From contig JAEPRB010000032.1 of the NCBI GenBank assembly GCA_016758965.1, forward strand, positions 1-64,000: a DNA stretch of 64,000 nucleotides. The letters are read 5' to 3'. The number at the start of each line of letters is the position of its first letter. Position 1 is the first letter of the stretch. Positions 47,842 through 61,292 of the stretch are shown piece after piece. The notes beneath the pieces were generated by a model. That model did no database searches. It was given only the letters and a program-made list of their open reading frames with translations, and was not told the DNA's origin. The position numbers and the translations under genes were made by a program. Origin of the DNA: Circinella minor (Eukaryota > Mucoromycota > Mucoromycetes > Mucorales > Lichtheimiaceae).

Positions 47842-50538
47842 ATGCCACGTAGTCGATACACCTGCCGTTGGTTAGATTGTGATCAGATTTTTGACAATCC
47901 TGAATTACTTTTCGATCATCTTTGTGACGAACATATAGGTCGTAAATCATCCAACAACTTATGTCTCGTGTGTTGTTGGAATAACTGCGGTACAAAAGCT
48001 GCCAAGAGAGACCATCTTACAAGTCATTTAAAGGTCCACCTTCCATTAAAACGTAAACAATCATTTTTCTCAATCAAAATACAACTAATTGTCCAAGATA
48101 AATAACGTCATGATATATTAACTTTCTTTATATAATAATAATAATAATATAGCTTATCGATGTCCTGTAAGTTTGACTGGATATAGGAATATCCTGGAAT
48201 CCAAATATGTAAATATTTTCTAACCACGATAATTTTTATTTGTGCAATAGACTTGTAAGAAAGCTTTCAAACGTCCACAGGATTTGAAAAAACATGAGCG
48301 AATTCATACTATCGAACACCAAGGTAAAAAAAAAAAAAAAAAAAGGGGGGGGAATAACAAATTACAGAATACTGCCATGTGATAGATAATAGAACGTAAT
48401 TTTGATCCTTCCTTACCAACATTATAATCAAAAATTGTAGCATCGTTGCTAAGCAACCAACCTGGATACAAACCTGTTCGCCGTCGACGCACTACTCAAC
48501 AAAAGCAACAGCAAACAGCAACAAATACAACAGCTGATGTAACGCAAATGTCAAAACCTACTATCACTATGACGGCGCCAAGCAATAACACTTCCATAAC
48601 AACAACATCCATTACTAGAGACGATGATACAGATCCAGGTTATTTTTCTGAAATGTTAACTGGAAGTAGTCCAAGTTCATATCGAGGAAGTACAAATTCC
48701 CCTAGCAGTTATCATCCAACAACTGAAACAGAGTATGATGATACTGATACTGATAAAGAAGAGCAAGAACAATATATAAGTTTTGCAAATCAACATAATT
48801 ATAATAATACGATATGTAAAATGGAAAACTCACCTGGATTAGCTTATGAAGCTATGGCGCCAACGACGGCTGCTATTGAGACTACAATAGCTACCACTTC
48901 TGCTCCAGACAGCACTCCTGAATATCTAATTAATAACAACCCATTACAAAGCTTGCTGTACGACGCTATTCAGTCAAAGACTCTGTCGCCTGATTATGAT
49001 ACAGGTAAAAAAAAAAAAAATTGTAGAGAACGGGATATATGGAAGATGAGGGGAAAAGTTTCAGGAAACGACTATAGATATTAAATTTTCTATTTGTTTC
49101 AAAATTAGAAATGATGGAGCGATTGGATAATGTTTCTCATGAACTACAACGACGGTCTGAAAACTGGGCACCATCCATCAATGATCCACATGATATTAAT
49201 GCATTACAAGACTGGCTTGAACAATTATCAGCCAATATTCAAACGGATGCTTGTTTATATCCTGAAATTATTACCTCCCCATCTTCGACGCAATTAGGTA
49301 GTACAACAATCATGCCAAGCAATCCAAACTTTGATAGTGAATTATATCCCAACTTTGATATACATAATACCAATAAACAGCAACAACATTATCAACATCA
49401 TTCGATTGAAACTTCAGCAAATGCCATACCAGACTGGAAAGCAATGATGATGGCCCGTTCAGAAAATCCCGTGGCAACATATATACTTGAGCAACATACA
49501 ACTAAATTACCACCTTCGATTCATTCTGAAAATACAACTTCATCCAATGAAAATATTTCAGGTACCATTGGTGCTAATTTTTGGACACCTGGTAATTCGG
49601 CAGATGTCGACATTCTACCTATGGAAGATAATAGTGATACAGTACCTTCAGAAGCAATTGAATTTGAATCACCTCCTCGTACGATATATACTAAACCACA
49701 GCCACTTCATTTATTTGAATCGTCCGAGGATATATCAGACACGACTGCTACCAAGCAAAATATACAAACATCATCCCCACACAGTGATAAGCGAAGTATG
49801 ATGCATATGATGAATGTATTCACAGCACCTGGTACCAAACAAACAAGAGCAGAGCGAAGCATAAATTCGACAGTTTCTTCAGAGAATAAAGAAGAAAAAG
49901 AACTGATATCACACCCAGCTGTTATATTTCCAGAAGAAATTAACTTAAACACAAGTTTCAAAAATGAAAAAGAGACAAATAGCCATAACGGTACAGAGTC
50001 CAAGAAAGAACCGGAGGAGGACAATACCAGCAGCACATCGTATGTATCAACGACATCAAGTAAAACAACAGAAAAGAAACTATCCATTTCCCGATATTCT
50101 ATTAATCAGCTATTATTCAGTCAAATTGGTACCGACGAAAAACCAACACTACCAACTCAAATCAAGAAAGCAAAAGAAGATTTCAAAAACAATAGTAATA
50201 ACGATACAGGGTCTTCGCCATATGCAGAAGTAACCGATAAACTTCGAGATTTGACAGTTAGTGACACAGCCTCCGCAGAACAGGCTGCAAGGGAACGTCA
50301 TGGAGCTATTGTCGATAGACTTTGGAATTCGATTTTACGCATTAAGCAACAAACTGAACAGAATGAAAATAAAATTATGAAAAAGAAATCATCATTATTA
50401 TTACCAGCAGCAGCAGCAACACAAGTAACATCAAAAGTGGCTATTGATAGCCACCGTAGAAAGCCTTCTTCTTCCAAACTACATGACACAACTCAACATT
50501 ATCAACAAGACCCAAGAAACCGACTGGTATCCGTGTAA
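47842..50538 (+). CDS. RIM101: pH-response zinc-finger transcription factor PacC/Rim101
   Basis: Five exons: 47842-48052, 48153-48166 (only 14 nt), 48251-48323, 48441-49004 and 49109-50538. They sum to 2292 nt, encoding 763 residues. Three C2H2 fingers open the protein: [12 protein letters not shown] to [16 protein letters not shown] to HLKVH, and [51 protein letters not shown] and the third finger are the PacC/Rim101 signature; the 14-nt exon encodes YRCP. The rest is Ser/Thr/Asn/Gln-rich with acidic patches, as expected for the regulatory C-terminus that is proteolytically trimmed at alkaline pH in Ascomycota. Clear YPxL-type sites for the Rim pathway are not obvious. It converges with the RRM gene. 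Confidence 0.93.
48326..48352. repeat. Poly-A then poly-G tract in a PacC intron
   Basis: Nineteen A are followed by eight G, immediately after the exon 3 donor of the PacC gene. Homopolymer lengths here are likely to be unreliable. Confidence 0.8.
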
Positions 50539-50984
50539 ATTTTCGCCCTTCGTATTTTTTTTTTGTTATTCCAAAACAAAACAGAATCATTTGTTTTTTT
50601 TTTCTTTTATACATATTATTATACCTTGTACTTTTTCATCAACTTTTTTTTATCACTTGACAATAAATTATTAATATTAAAACAAACGATTTTAAAGAGG
50701 ACCAGATAATAGTTGGCAAATAATAGAGAGTAATAAATAATCAATGACAACAATAATGATAGTGTGGTCTGGTAATGAATCAATTGAGCAACAAATAAAG
50801 CTATTTACATTATCCATCATCAAGAATGCAAGAAATTAAATAATAATGAATAATCAGAAAAAAAAAGAGATAAAGAAAGAAAACTAAGGTGTGTATAAAT
50901 ATCTACAATTGTTGTTGTTCTTCCCCAGTTTTCTTAGAATTTTAAATACTGTTATATGTATACGAAAAAAAAAAAGTTGAATTA

Positions 50985-53900
50985 TCATGATTCAAAAACT
51001 TGTTTAATACGATGCTCAAGATAATCTTCATTAAAAAGACATATTGAACGCTCTTTACGATCTAACCTTTCCATAAGCTTGTCAACCACATTATTAATTT
51101 TAAAGTCGCTCTCATTTTGTGGTAGGTTTTGACGTACAGCTTCAAATAATCGTTGCCGTCCTTCATCATTTTCTATCATTTTTTCTTTGTTATTGGTAGG
51201 AGTGTTGACGCTACTATCACTTGATGTTACGTCGGTATTATTACTCGTAACTAATTCATTATTATGTTTTTCATCTTTATTTGTCATCTTAGTTTGTTGA
51301 AGCTTTTGCTCGTCACCTGTCGCTTTTTTTGGTTTTTGCAAAGATGATGGTGATGATGACTGTTGCTGATACTTTACAGGTGTATACTGTCGCTGTGATT
51401 GAGAAGATTGTTGAGACTGCTGATGATGTATCATTTGTTGCTGTTGCTGTGCGGTAGGTAATGGCGATGTAAAATATTCTGGTATAATATGTGTTTGTTG
51501 AGGATAATAATAATAATATGTTGAGTTAGTACCTGTAGCACGTGGTGAATGAGGAATTACATAGGAAGAGTGAGTGGGAGAAAATATATATGGGTGATGA
51601 TGCTGTAAAGTAAACGGTGAAACGGGTTGGGTTGATTGTGTTGGTGATGGACTGTAAGGTGAATAATAGGCTGTTGGTGAATGTTGCTGATGATGAGGTC
51701 CAGCAGGAGGTGGCATCATGAGTGGTGGTGGTGGATGGTGGTGGTGGGAATAATTCACTGATGTTCCTACAGTATTACCATGATGAGCAAGTCCACCAGT
51801 CACATCTTCCGTAGAATTTATGTCTGCATTACCGCTTGTTATCGTATCAGAACTAACTGCTGGTAATACACAATCAAATGAAAAATGAGGTGAGAGGTGA
51901 GATTGAAAAAGCTTGAGTACTTGCTGCTGATAATCTCGTTCTGGTCGTGGTACGCGTGGTTCATGAAAACGAACACTCATAGGCTCACCTATCCATTCAT
52001 TTATTGCTTCCGTTGATTTTTGCTCATTACCATCGTTATTTCCTGATGTCGAAGAACTGATGGGGTTTTCTACTTTATTACTGTCGGGTCCAGTATAACC
52101 ATCCATTTCTATTAAAGCTTCTGCAGCTTCTGTCGGATGACTATAACTGACAAACCCGAACCCTCTTGAGCTTCCTGTAGATGGATCTTCCATGACGCGT
52201 GCACTGATAATACGACCAAAAGGTTTAAAAAGATTGAATAGTTCGGTACTTTTAATAGAGGGATCAATATGCTTTATATAAATATTACACAAATCCATGG
52301 CTGGTTTGAGTTCAAGTCGTTGTAGTCTATTATTGTTACTCGTTGGTTTTGTTGGGCTTGCTGATGCAGTTGTAGAGCTTATAGTAGTAGGTGTGGTAGG
52401 AGGCTTTTCATCGATTATTGTCGGTTGTTGCTGTTGTCGCTGGTGATGATGATATCGCTGTTGTGAAGAGCGTTGTTGAAATACTGTACTGCTGCTACTG
52501 CTGCTACTGGATGGCGATGCTAAAGAGTCCTGGGATAACCGCCCGTGTCCTCGCGTTTTTATCTAGTATATAAGGAAATAATAATTATTACTTTTCTCTT
52601 GTATTGAACAAATAGAAAAAAAAAGATTCTTCATACGTAATAAATTCTCTATAATTTTTATTTTGTTTTGCATGATATTACTCTTTTTACCTTTGTATAA
52701 GACATTGGTCTTTTGCTATTATCAGATGACTTTTCAGGAGGATATGCTGGTGGTGTAGTTTTTACGATAATTGACCTAATAAGATTTTTTATTAATAAGA
52801 TTTAATTTATTACGCTTCTATTTTATTTTTAAAGAGAAAAAAAAAAAACTTCAAAGCTGTTATAATATAAAGAAAGTAACTGCTTGACTTACATAATACA
52901 AGAATCAAACAAAACTGAACCGTTCTATTATAGGTATAAAAGTATGTATTTATTCACCAAGAAGTAAAAATAACACATTATATTTTGCTAGATATTTGCT
53001 TTTAGCAGAAAGAAGAAATGTTATCATAACTTACCAACTGAATCATGGCTTTATCAGATTCTTCCTTAGACATGTATTGGACAATAATTGTAGGATCATG
53101 TTTATCTGAACAATATTCACTTGATTTTTGCATATTACTTTGATGAATAGCACAACGGTGACGCCGTTGACATTTTAATAAGCGACCTTGTTTTCTAAAA
53201 GTGTCGTATGTTTCTTGAAACCAGTTATGAATCGTTGGTGGAATACCACGAATATGAAGGAGTGCTGGAAGAAGCTTATTATTACCGTTATTATTATTAT
53301 TAATATTACTATCATCCACAGGTGTTTGATCATAATATAAAAGCTCTAATCGTATTCTAACTCTTCGTATATTAGGAGCTGTTGGGTTTTTGGTTATGAT
53401 GATGGACGTGTCATTAAAAAGTGCATATGCGCGTTCAGCTGATAAAAAGATATCATTTTATATATTGTTGTAGAACGATAAGTAATTTTTCAGTTACCGC
53501 ATAAACCATAAAATTGTTAATAGCGGGTGAGAAGAAAAAGAAAAGTACAATCAAAATAAATGAAGCGGAAAGAAGAAATTATGAGCTGTCGAACGAAAAA
53601 TAAAAGTAAAAAAAAAAAAACATAATTCGCTTTATCTTAATGACTTACCTTGTGCTTCATTATGGAATTGGATGTGACCAGCTATGATACGTCGAACACC
53701 TTTGTAGTAATATTCATTGAGACCGGCTGATTGGCTATTGTGATCAGTTGATGTGATTATATTTGAATATGCCGCTATTCTTTTTGAAATAATGAGTATA
53801 TAAAAAATATAAAAAATATATGTGCTCTCTCTCTCTCTAGCATTTCGCATAATATTATCTGTGTATTCAACATGAAGAGCTAAATTTGGTCTCGCTGCGT

Positions 53901-54124
53901 GGAGGAGGGGAGGGGCACATAATACTACTATAATTGTAGTAAGTAATAATAATAATAAAAGGAATAACTTACTCAATAGATTGTTCTTGTTGCTTATTAT
54001 TATACCCGGAAAATATTTCGATCAGTTCAGAATTGTAACGAACAAGGAAGTTCTCTTCGTCATCATCTATTTGTGGTGCAAGTACGAACACTTTTTCATG
54101 ATCTTCGTTGAAAAACCGCGCCAT
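50985..54124 (-). CDS. Multi-RRM RNA-binding protein with MLLE-like C-terminus
   Basis: Six exons: 54124-53973, 53890-53649, 53438-53035, 52924-52893 (32 nt), 52775-52691 and 52562-50985. They sum to 2493 nt, encoding 830 residues with all phases closing. A clear RRM (about 395-480) has RNP2 NIYIKHI and RNP1 SRGFGFVSY, preceded by LFNLFKPFGRIISARVM. A divergent RRM is suggested at about 190-290: LHIRGIPP, then GRLLKC and TIIVQYMSKEESDKAMIQL continuing over two introns. An even weaker one may precede it. A long Gln/His/Pro/Ser linker leads to the final 60 residues (RQRLFEAVRQNLP, KINNVVDKLMERLD, YLEHRIKQVFES), which follow the helix pattern of the MLLE (PABC) domain. Multiple RRMs plus MLLE is the layout of Rrm4 and poly(A)-binding proteins. 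Exon 2 includes an odd Tyr/Ile/Phe-rich stretch that could be an unspliced intron. Confidence 0.82.
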
Positions 54125-57100
54125 TATTTTTTTTTCTCGTTGTTGTTAAACTATAATGCTGACTGTAATCTGCGTCTTCGTCACCGTATTCACTATGATG
54201 AAATTACTATTGTCTTATATATAATTTGTATTTTGTTGTCATCAACAAACGACACACAGTTTCGCTTTTTTTTTTTACTATTTGAACGAAAAAAGGGGAA
54301 AAAATGTATATATTTTTTAGGAAAACGTGATTCCGGTTTTATATTGTATATACCCCATCCCATCCTCCGTTCTCATCATTCTTTTTTCTCCTATATTTTT
54401 TTCTGGTACCTGCAGTAAAAATGGTTATACTGCTATTTTTTATTGGTAAAGTTGGCTTTTTTGTCTATTATTTTTACTCTCTTTTTTTTCGGCTGGAAAA
54501 GAATCTTTTATGCCGTAGGTCGTTTTTTCTTCGGTAAAAGTACCAACATACAAAGAGTTAGGCTATAATGGATCGTTGTTATTCGTGAGTGTATATTGGC
54601 CGTTGTCGAGGGGTACTTGTTGAGCTCTTTGCTGTTTTGCTCAAAGATGTCTATTTTTATATAAAAAGGAAAATAAAATAAAAAGAAGAAAAAACAGAAA
54701 GAAAAACGTGTGTATGTGTACTTGTGCGTCGACGTCTGTCTTAAAAGATCATCAGCCTATTACTTGTATTTTTTTTTTTTTTTTGTAAAAAAGAACATCA
54801 TCCAGTTTTGGTATGTTGCTCAATTCTTTGAGCTTCGCGTATCACAAGACCTGTCTTTTAAGGTAAAAAAAAAAGTGGATACTACTTCTTTCTCATGAGG
54901 ATAAAAAGAAAATCTTGGTTGCAAAGTTTAACTTTTATGCTTTTTGTATAGTTACTAATTGGTAAAATTATAAAATGGAGTAAAAAAATACTTGCATAAG
55001 AATCATCATTACTCTTATAATAAACTAATTATACACAGCAGTTCACCAATTTTTTTCAGAGAAAAAAGAAAACCAAAGAGGAAAAAATAATATAGAAAGA
55101 GAACACCCAGACTATCATTATTATTATTATTATTATTATAATCAGCTCAAAAAAGTAGTTAATGGGAATTTTTATATTTATTTTTATTCAACACCAATGG
55201 CATTTGTAGGTGATCTTTTTTTGTGATATTCATTTTCTTCTTCCTTCTTAATTAGTAAAACACCAACTTTAATACTATCATATATAATAAATAATTGAAA
55301 AAGGGAGGGCGATGAGACAAAGCTGATCAATGCCACTTTTTACCTTCTTTTCAATCAGTTGCACAACAATTTATCTCTCTTTGGTTCAGAATATCACAAG
55401 AAAGCAAATGAGAGAAAGAAATTTAAACTTACTTATTACTTGCTAAACCATCGTAGCCTTCCTTTTCCTGTCTTTTTGTTCATCTCTCTTTTTTTTTGTG
55501 CTGGGCAATGACCTATGTGCCTCTATAACTATATATATTTTAAGAAATATTTAAAAAAAGTATGAATAGTGACCCTAGAGAAAAGCAGGACAACAAACAT
55601 TATCATTTTTATAACACCCGTTATTGTTAAACACGCCACCTGTGTCCTATCAAATAAAAATGAATTCAATTTTACACTATTATCTTTTGCTGCAGGAGTA
55701 CATAATCTATTCAGGTGCTGTCAATATAGTGAGATACGTATCAAGCACCTTCCTTCTTCCCTTTAATATTTATTTTTTATCTGTATCATCAATAATCTAT
55801 AAGTTCCAATGGCTCGGCTAGTCTTGTTTAATCAGATAGATATCATTAAATAAAAAAAGATAACATCTCTTCTGTATTTCACATAGACATTATATTCGTG
55901 GGAGTGATTTACTTCATTGACGTTCTGTTCGTCTGTCGTATGAATAGTAGGCGGTGAATGGAATGATTATTTTATAAATAATAATTATTCTAATTAAAAA
56001 GAACCTTGATATCTTTATTATATTATTTTTAACTTCCCTTTTCTTCCCTTCGCTATAAACAGTAGATTGAAAGAAAAAGTATATTTTTTATTTAAGGGAA
56101 CTGAATAAAAGAATTTGGAAGCACCGAAAAATATTACTATAGATATATTAGTAGTAGCAGAAATCCAGCTCCACAGAGTTTGTGCTACAAATTTGAAGTA
56201 ACACAAAAATTCGGGGTCTCGGTTTTTTTTCAATTGACACTAGAAGCCTTTTAAGTTTCTCGGTTCAGCTTAACTATCAATCAACGATTAAGAAGCCATC
56301 GTCAATACTATATATTAATTGATCTTGGAGAATAATGGGTACGCTGAGGAAACAAAACAATATAAGAAATTAGATTGTTACGGTGACCATGAAGTTAGGC
56401 TGAGCTAAAAAAAATAGTATTGGTGGCATCGGCATTTTTATTTATTTTTTTGGTTCTGGTACCCGCAATAATTATTTGCACATGTCAAGGAATAAATTTC
56501 GAGAACAAAAATAAGTGTTCAATTTGGAAGAGCAGGAGATTGAAATAGTTAAGTAATAAAGAAGTTCAATAATCAAATTGCAGCTACTACTACTTTATTA
56601 GAAGTTTTCTCAAATGATTCACCCCTGTTGTTCTGTCGGATGCTACTAATTGTATAATATGTAATAACCATCAGTTATTTTTACATATTTCTTTGACTTG
56701 TTAATATTTGAACCATGAAGCAAAGTGACAGCCTTTAAATTCCAGGTACTATTTTGACATTGTGGTCAGATGGCTCATAGTTACCAATTAATAACCATGT
56801 ATAAATCATTATTATCTACCGTTTTGGTAGCATATTATTATTGTACTACATCATCATACTAATAATAACTTACATAACGAACATGTTCTACGTTGCTCTT
56901 GAATCAATATTTATTATAATAAGACATTACTATTCAATCAGATAAAGAGACATTCAATTATTAGGTGTTGTTTATGTGTGTCATTTTATATTATTACTGT
57001 TTCGAGCATATTGTTGAATATACAATATAACCAGATACTTAACATGACATTTTTTAATAAAATACATTGGCTGCATAGTTACACTCTCGATCAAAAATCA

Positions 57101-57462
57101 TAGGAATAAAAAGCCATTTTATGATATCACGATTTAATTTTCGGTGATTTCGACAAGTACATATTAATATCGATGCTCCAGCTTGAACTACTAGTATCAG
57201 CATTATTACTATATGCGTTGGCATATAGTTAATGAATGTGATACATTACTACATATTTCCCTGGTTTTTTGTTTTAATCAACACACGAAAGTTTTACTAA
57301 ATATATAATGTATTTAGCATTACGTTTTGCAGTATCTTTTGAGCACGTCTTTGAATGGGATAAACTTTTATTTTTGTTTTTTTAGTTTATGATTACGCTT
57401 ATTTTTTGCCTTGAATACGTCATTTAAATTTAATTATCTTATGGCATATACCAATAAACAGA

Positions 57463-57508
<46 letters not shown>

Positions 57509-57999
57509 CGAAAAAAAAACCCATAAGCTACTTATAGGAAGAAAAATGACCATTGAGCATTTGTTGTATACTGATAGGCCCCACTATGACATATCTGAAG
57601 GACAAAAGTAACAAAGTATTTATTATACTTCAATCATAATAAGCTTTCAAAACCATGCTTGTCTTTCATTTTATTCTATATAATGAAGAGAGTGGGTATT
57701 ATTTATATATAGCTTGAAGGTTTAGTAGCAAAATATTATAGAAGCTATTATTTATCAGTCTTGACTTACAAAGATGATATTAAGCCGCCGAGAAGCAACA
57801 AACTAATAGTAATAATACTTTGAGAAAGTAAAAGAAAATATGAATTAGGTATCATTATAATCAGCACAGATTACCCAATGGGAATGAAAGGCTGGTTTTT
57901 TTTTTTTTAATAATTTGACGTTGCACTTCTATTTTTCAGTTCCTTAAAAAGAACCTTTACACCCACACCGTCCTTTTTCTTTTCGGTTCTGTACATGGC
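54125..57999. other. Gene-poor AT-rich spacer
   Basis: About 3.9 kb between divergent genes. The first kilobase is pyrimidine-rich on the plus strand and gives Phe/Leu frames (53981-54418 and 54710-54898) that are not genes. A TTA run lies at about 55117-55138. A mixed AT/GT microsatellite is listed separately. The end should carry the NAA30 promoter. Confidence 0.5.
57463..57506. repeat. (AT)n(GT)n microsatellite
   Basis: Seven AT units pass directly into about sixteen GT units. It is a compound dinucleotide repeat in intergenic DNA and likely to be polymorphic. Confidence 0.9.
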
Positions 58000-58620
58000 A
58001 TGACGAGTATTGACAATGCCATAGATCTGCCACCTATAAGCTACGTAGACTATACGTCCGAGCTACAACTCCCTTCCATTATTCATTTGATTGAAAACGA
58101 TCTTTCCGAACCTTATTCAATTTATACATATCGATACTTTATACACAACTGGCCAAAATTATGCTTTTTGGTAATTAAAAAAAACAACCCCTTTGTTACC
58201 AATTCATCCAGCAACGTAAAAGAAATCGACCTTAATTCATGAAAACATAAAATTTATTATTATTTTATTTAGGCTATGGATGGAGACACCTGCGTAGGTG
58301 TCATTATTTGTAAGCTTGATTTACATAAGCAAAGTAATCGAGGTTATATAGCAATGTTGGCTGTGGCAAAAGAATATCGAAAACGAGCTATTGGTACGAC
58401 ATTGGTTCAAAAAGCTATTCATGCAATGAAGGAACAAGATGCAGACGAAGTTGTCTTGGAAACTGAATATACCAACCAAGGAGCACTTGCCTTGTATCAA
58501 CGACTTGGATTTATCAAGGATAAACGGTTACATCGATATTATTTAAATGGAGTGGATGCTTTTCGACTTAAGTTATTTTGTAAAACTATGGTTAAAGATC
58601 ATGAAGACCAAGAGAATTAG
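58000..58620 (+). CDS. NAA30: N-alpha-acetyltransferase NatC catalytic subunit (Naa30/Mak3)
   Basis: Two exons, 58000-58170 and 58273-58620, join in phase 0 and encode 172 residues. The protein has [83 protein letters not shown] and [10 protein letters not shown], which together are diagnostic for Naa30. NatC acetylates N-termini starting Met-Leu, Met-Ile, Met-Phe and Met-Trp on the ribosome. In the acetyl-CoA loop the family R/QxxGxG motif reads RKRAIG, so Ala replaces the first Gly. An upstream ATG at 57995 is followed at once by a stop two codons later; the ATG at 58000 is therefore chosen. The 3' end faces the App1-type gene 150 bp away. Confidence 0.93.
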
Positions 58621-58771
58621 AAAAATGAAATGACATTTGTATATTATAAAGAGAAAATATTATATAAAAAAAGATTAAAAAGACAAAAATATAATAACGG
58701 GACGATTACACGATTGTTGAAGGAAAAGAAAGGGATAAACGATTTTTTAGAAAAAAAACAGAAGTGATCTA

Positions 58772-61292
58772 TTATATCTGTACAGGAGTAGAACGAGAAG
58801 TGTATTGAGATTGAGGATGAGATGACGGCGATGGTAATGGTGACGGCGATGATATTGATGCTGTAGTTGATAATGGTGTTGATTTCCTATTTTGCTTCAC
58901 TCGAGCAGCGAATGAATTAGTAATAATAGGGTCCTGTTTATATATTGTAAAAATGCATAATAATGAGCGATCTCATTTTCAATCATTCCTGTTCATACCT
59001 TGATAAACCAACAGTGATAATAGAATATTACTTACAGTACGTAGCTGAGAAGCAAGTGTGAAAACAGTTAGTAGACCCTCTGGTAAATCTTTTGAAAGAT
59101 TATCCATTCTCTCGTGGAAAATATCAAGTTTAGTTTTCAAAGAGACCGCTGGGTCCATCATAACTTTTTCTTCTTCTGGAATTTCAGTTTCTCCAAGTGC
59201 ATCTAACATTGAAGTTGAGGTTGTAGATGAACGTCGTGGTACAAATCCACCGGAAGCTATATTTCCGCTGACGCTATTAGGTTGCTCACGAGCCAAGAAC
59301 CGTTTCAATCCATTATAATATGAATCAGATCGCTCACTTTCACGTTGATCTGCATGTCTTGCTCTTTCGCTGGTCACATCATGTATAAAAATCTTGATAA
59401 TTTGATTTGGATATTGTTTATAAATGTGTTGGTATCTAAACATGATCCATTTTTAAAATTAGAAACAACATTTTTTTTCTTTTACATCACTTATACAAAT
59501 GTCAAAGACGCCATAAGCAAAAAACAATAGTTCTTACATTTCAGGATCCCGCTCACCCGAATCACCGACCAGAATGAATTTTCGATCGGGGAAATCCTGT
59601 GATTGTTATAAAAATTATGTATGTGAGCTTTGCAATATATAACGTCCGCTTTTTCTTTGTATATATAAATATCCTTTTTACCTGAAGAATTTGATGTATG
59701 ACATCGAGTTTGTGCTGCCCAGGTTTCTTTCTTATAAGGTCACCTGTACTGATGGCGCGGAGATGCATGCTACCAGCCGGGAAATGACGATCGCGAATAA
59801 ACTCACTCAAAGCTGGGTAAACTTGCCATGGCGAATTGGAGACATAATGTACATGAACCCCTTGAGTTGACCAGTTTTGGTATACTTCGGACATGCCGGG
59901 TACTTCATCCGCTTTTCGGAAGAATGTATTTTGAAGAATTGTATCCCTTCCATCTAGAACTCCCGTCACTTTGATGGTATCATCGATGTCCTATTATCAA
60001 TTAATCTCGTTACTCAGCAACAAAAAAGGAAACAAACTTATGACATGTTGATTACCATGATTATAACTCATTTAAACTTACCGAAATTACCGAGATTCCA
60101 TCTGGCTCAATGAGGTCAACAAATCCGTCATGGGGCGTATCTAATATATATATATATATATATAGGGTGTAGATTAAAATCGAGGAAAGAGAAAGATTAA
60201 TAAAAAGATTATAAGAGAAATATGGATGAGAACTTTGCGTCATGATGCAATATGTATTCATTACCTATTCCATTTTCAAAGGAAGCTTTTAGGCGAAGCA
60301 TTTTCCGTCCAACATGTTGAAGAGCTTGTGCCGGATCCATCATCAGCAAATCTTCAAAACGTCCCGTGGGTCCCGAGTTAATCATAATCGTTTTGATAGC
60401 GTCCTGTGCCAAATCGTATAAATGATGAAGTCCAAATGGACGGTGATTGTTGTTGTTATTACTAGTCTTATCGCTGGGGGCAGTAGTGGTGTCTACAGTG
60501 ATGTCTGTACTGGTGTCATTATTATCTTTAATATCATCCTTAGTGTCAATAGATGATGTAATAGTGGGCGGTCGTGGAGGTAATGATGGTGGTGTTAATG
60601 CACGATCAGGAGTGGTCAGTCCATCAATATATAACCGAACATCAACGCCACGTATCGTTTGTGCTCGAAATTGATTCAAAAGTCTGGCAAAGTGTATATC
60701 TTCAGCTGAATTGGCAGATAAACCTCCGTATGTCCGTCCAGCAGCTATTTATAAGTTTTATATATTTAGTAAAAACAAATCATAAAAAAAATTATGTATC
60801 CTTTTTTTTCAGCATACCTAATATCCAACGTTCGATTCGACTCGATCCAGGTTTTGCATATGTCCAGCCTGTCAATCGTATTTTCCACTTGAATTCCTCT
60901 TGATCGTCTTCCAAGACTTTTGAAGCGTAAGTTGGAAATAACATACAATGAGGCTGAACAGTATCTTGCGTACTACTCATTGCCAAGTCATTCATAGATT
61001 GAGTTCGTTGTCGTAGCGGTGGTGCTGGTCGGTCTAAAGATGAAGTTTCTGACGATTGAATGATCCTATTTGGTGTTGAATTAGGAAGAGTGTTATCGCT
61101 CTCCAAGTTTTCTGGATAATAGTATTTACTGATCTCTTGACGGATGACTTGACTCGTTGTGCGTGCAAAAGATCGTAGGCGCTCTCGTCGACTACCTGGA
61201 GGCCGTCTCATTTCGTTCGGATCTGAAAAGGTTGTAGGTGAACATGAACTATTTGCTGTTGCTACTGATTGTAGATCTCTGTTGGTATTCAT
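58772..61292 (-). CDS. App1-type phosphatidate phosphatase (DUF2183)
   Basis: Seven exons: 61292-60818, 60744-60265, 60140-60082, 59990-59682, 59596-59538, 59435-59036 and 58933-58772. They sum to 1944 nt, encoding 647 residues with all phases closing. The catalytic HAD-like motif DIDDTIKVTG (DxDxT, Asp339 and Asp341) opens exon 4. It is followed by GVHVHYVSNSPWQVYPAL, PAGSMHLRAISTG, DFPDRKFILVGDSGERDPE and IFIHDVTS, the DUF2183 path found in yeast App1. An N-terminal part (about 130-260) has FKWKIRLTGWTY and DVRLYIDGL, also typical. App1 makes diacylglycerol from phosphatidate at cortical actin patches and links to endocytosis. The tail is Ser/Pro-rich (SSPSPLPSPSSHPQS). No transmembrane segment is present. 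Confidence 0.92.
60143..60164. repeat. (TA)n microsatellite
   Basis: About ten TA units in intron 2 of the App1-type gene, close to the acceptor of exon 3. Confidence 0.85.

Noticed and set aside
53981..54418. 145-codon plus-strand ORF opposite the RRM gene start
   Set aside because: Antisense to exon 1 of the RRM gene and then Phe-rich noise.
57463..57506. CRISPR-like or satellite array
   Set aside because: It is a plain dinucleotide microsatellite with no spacers.
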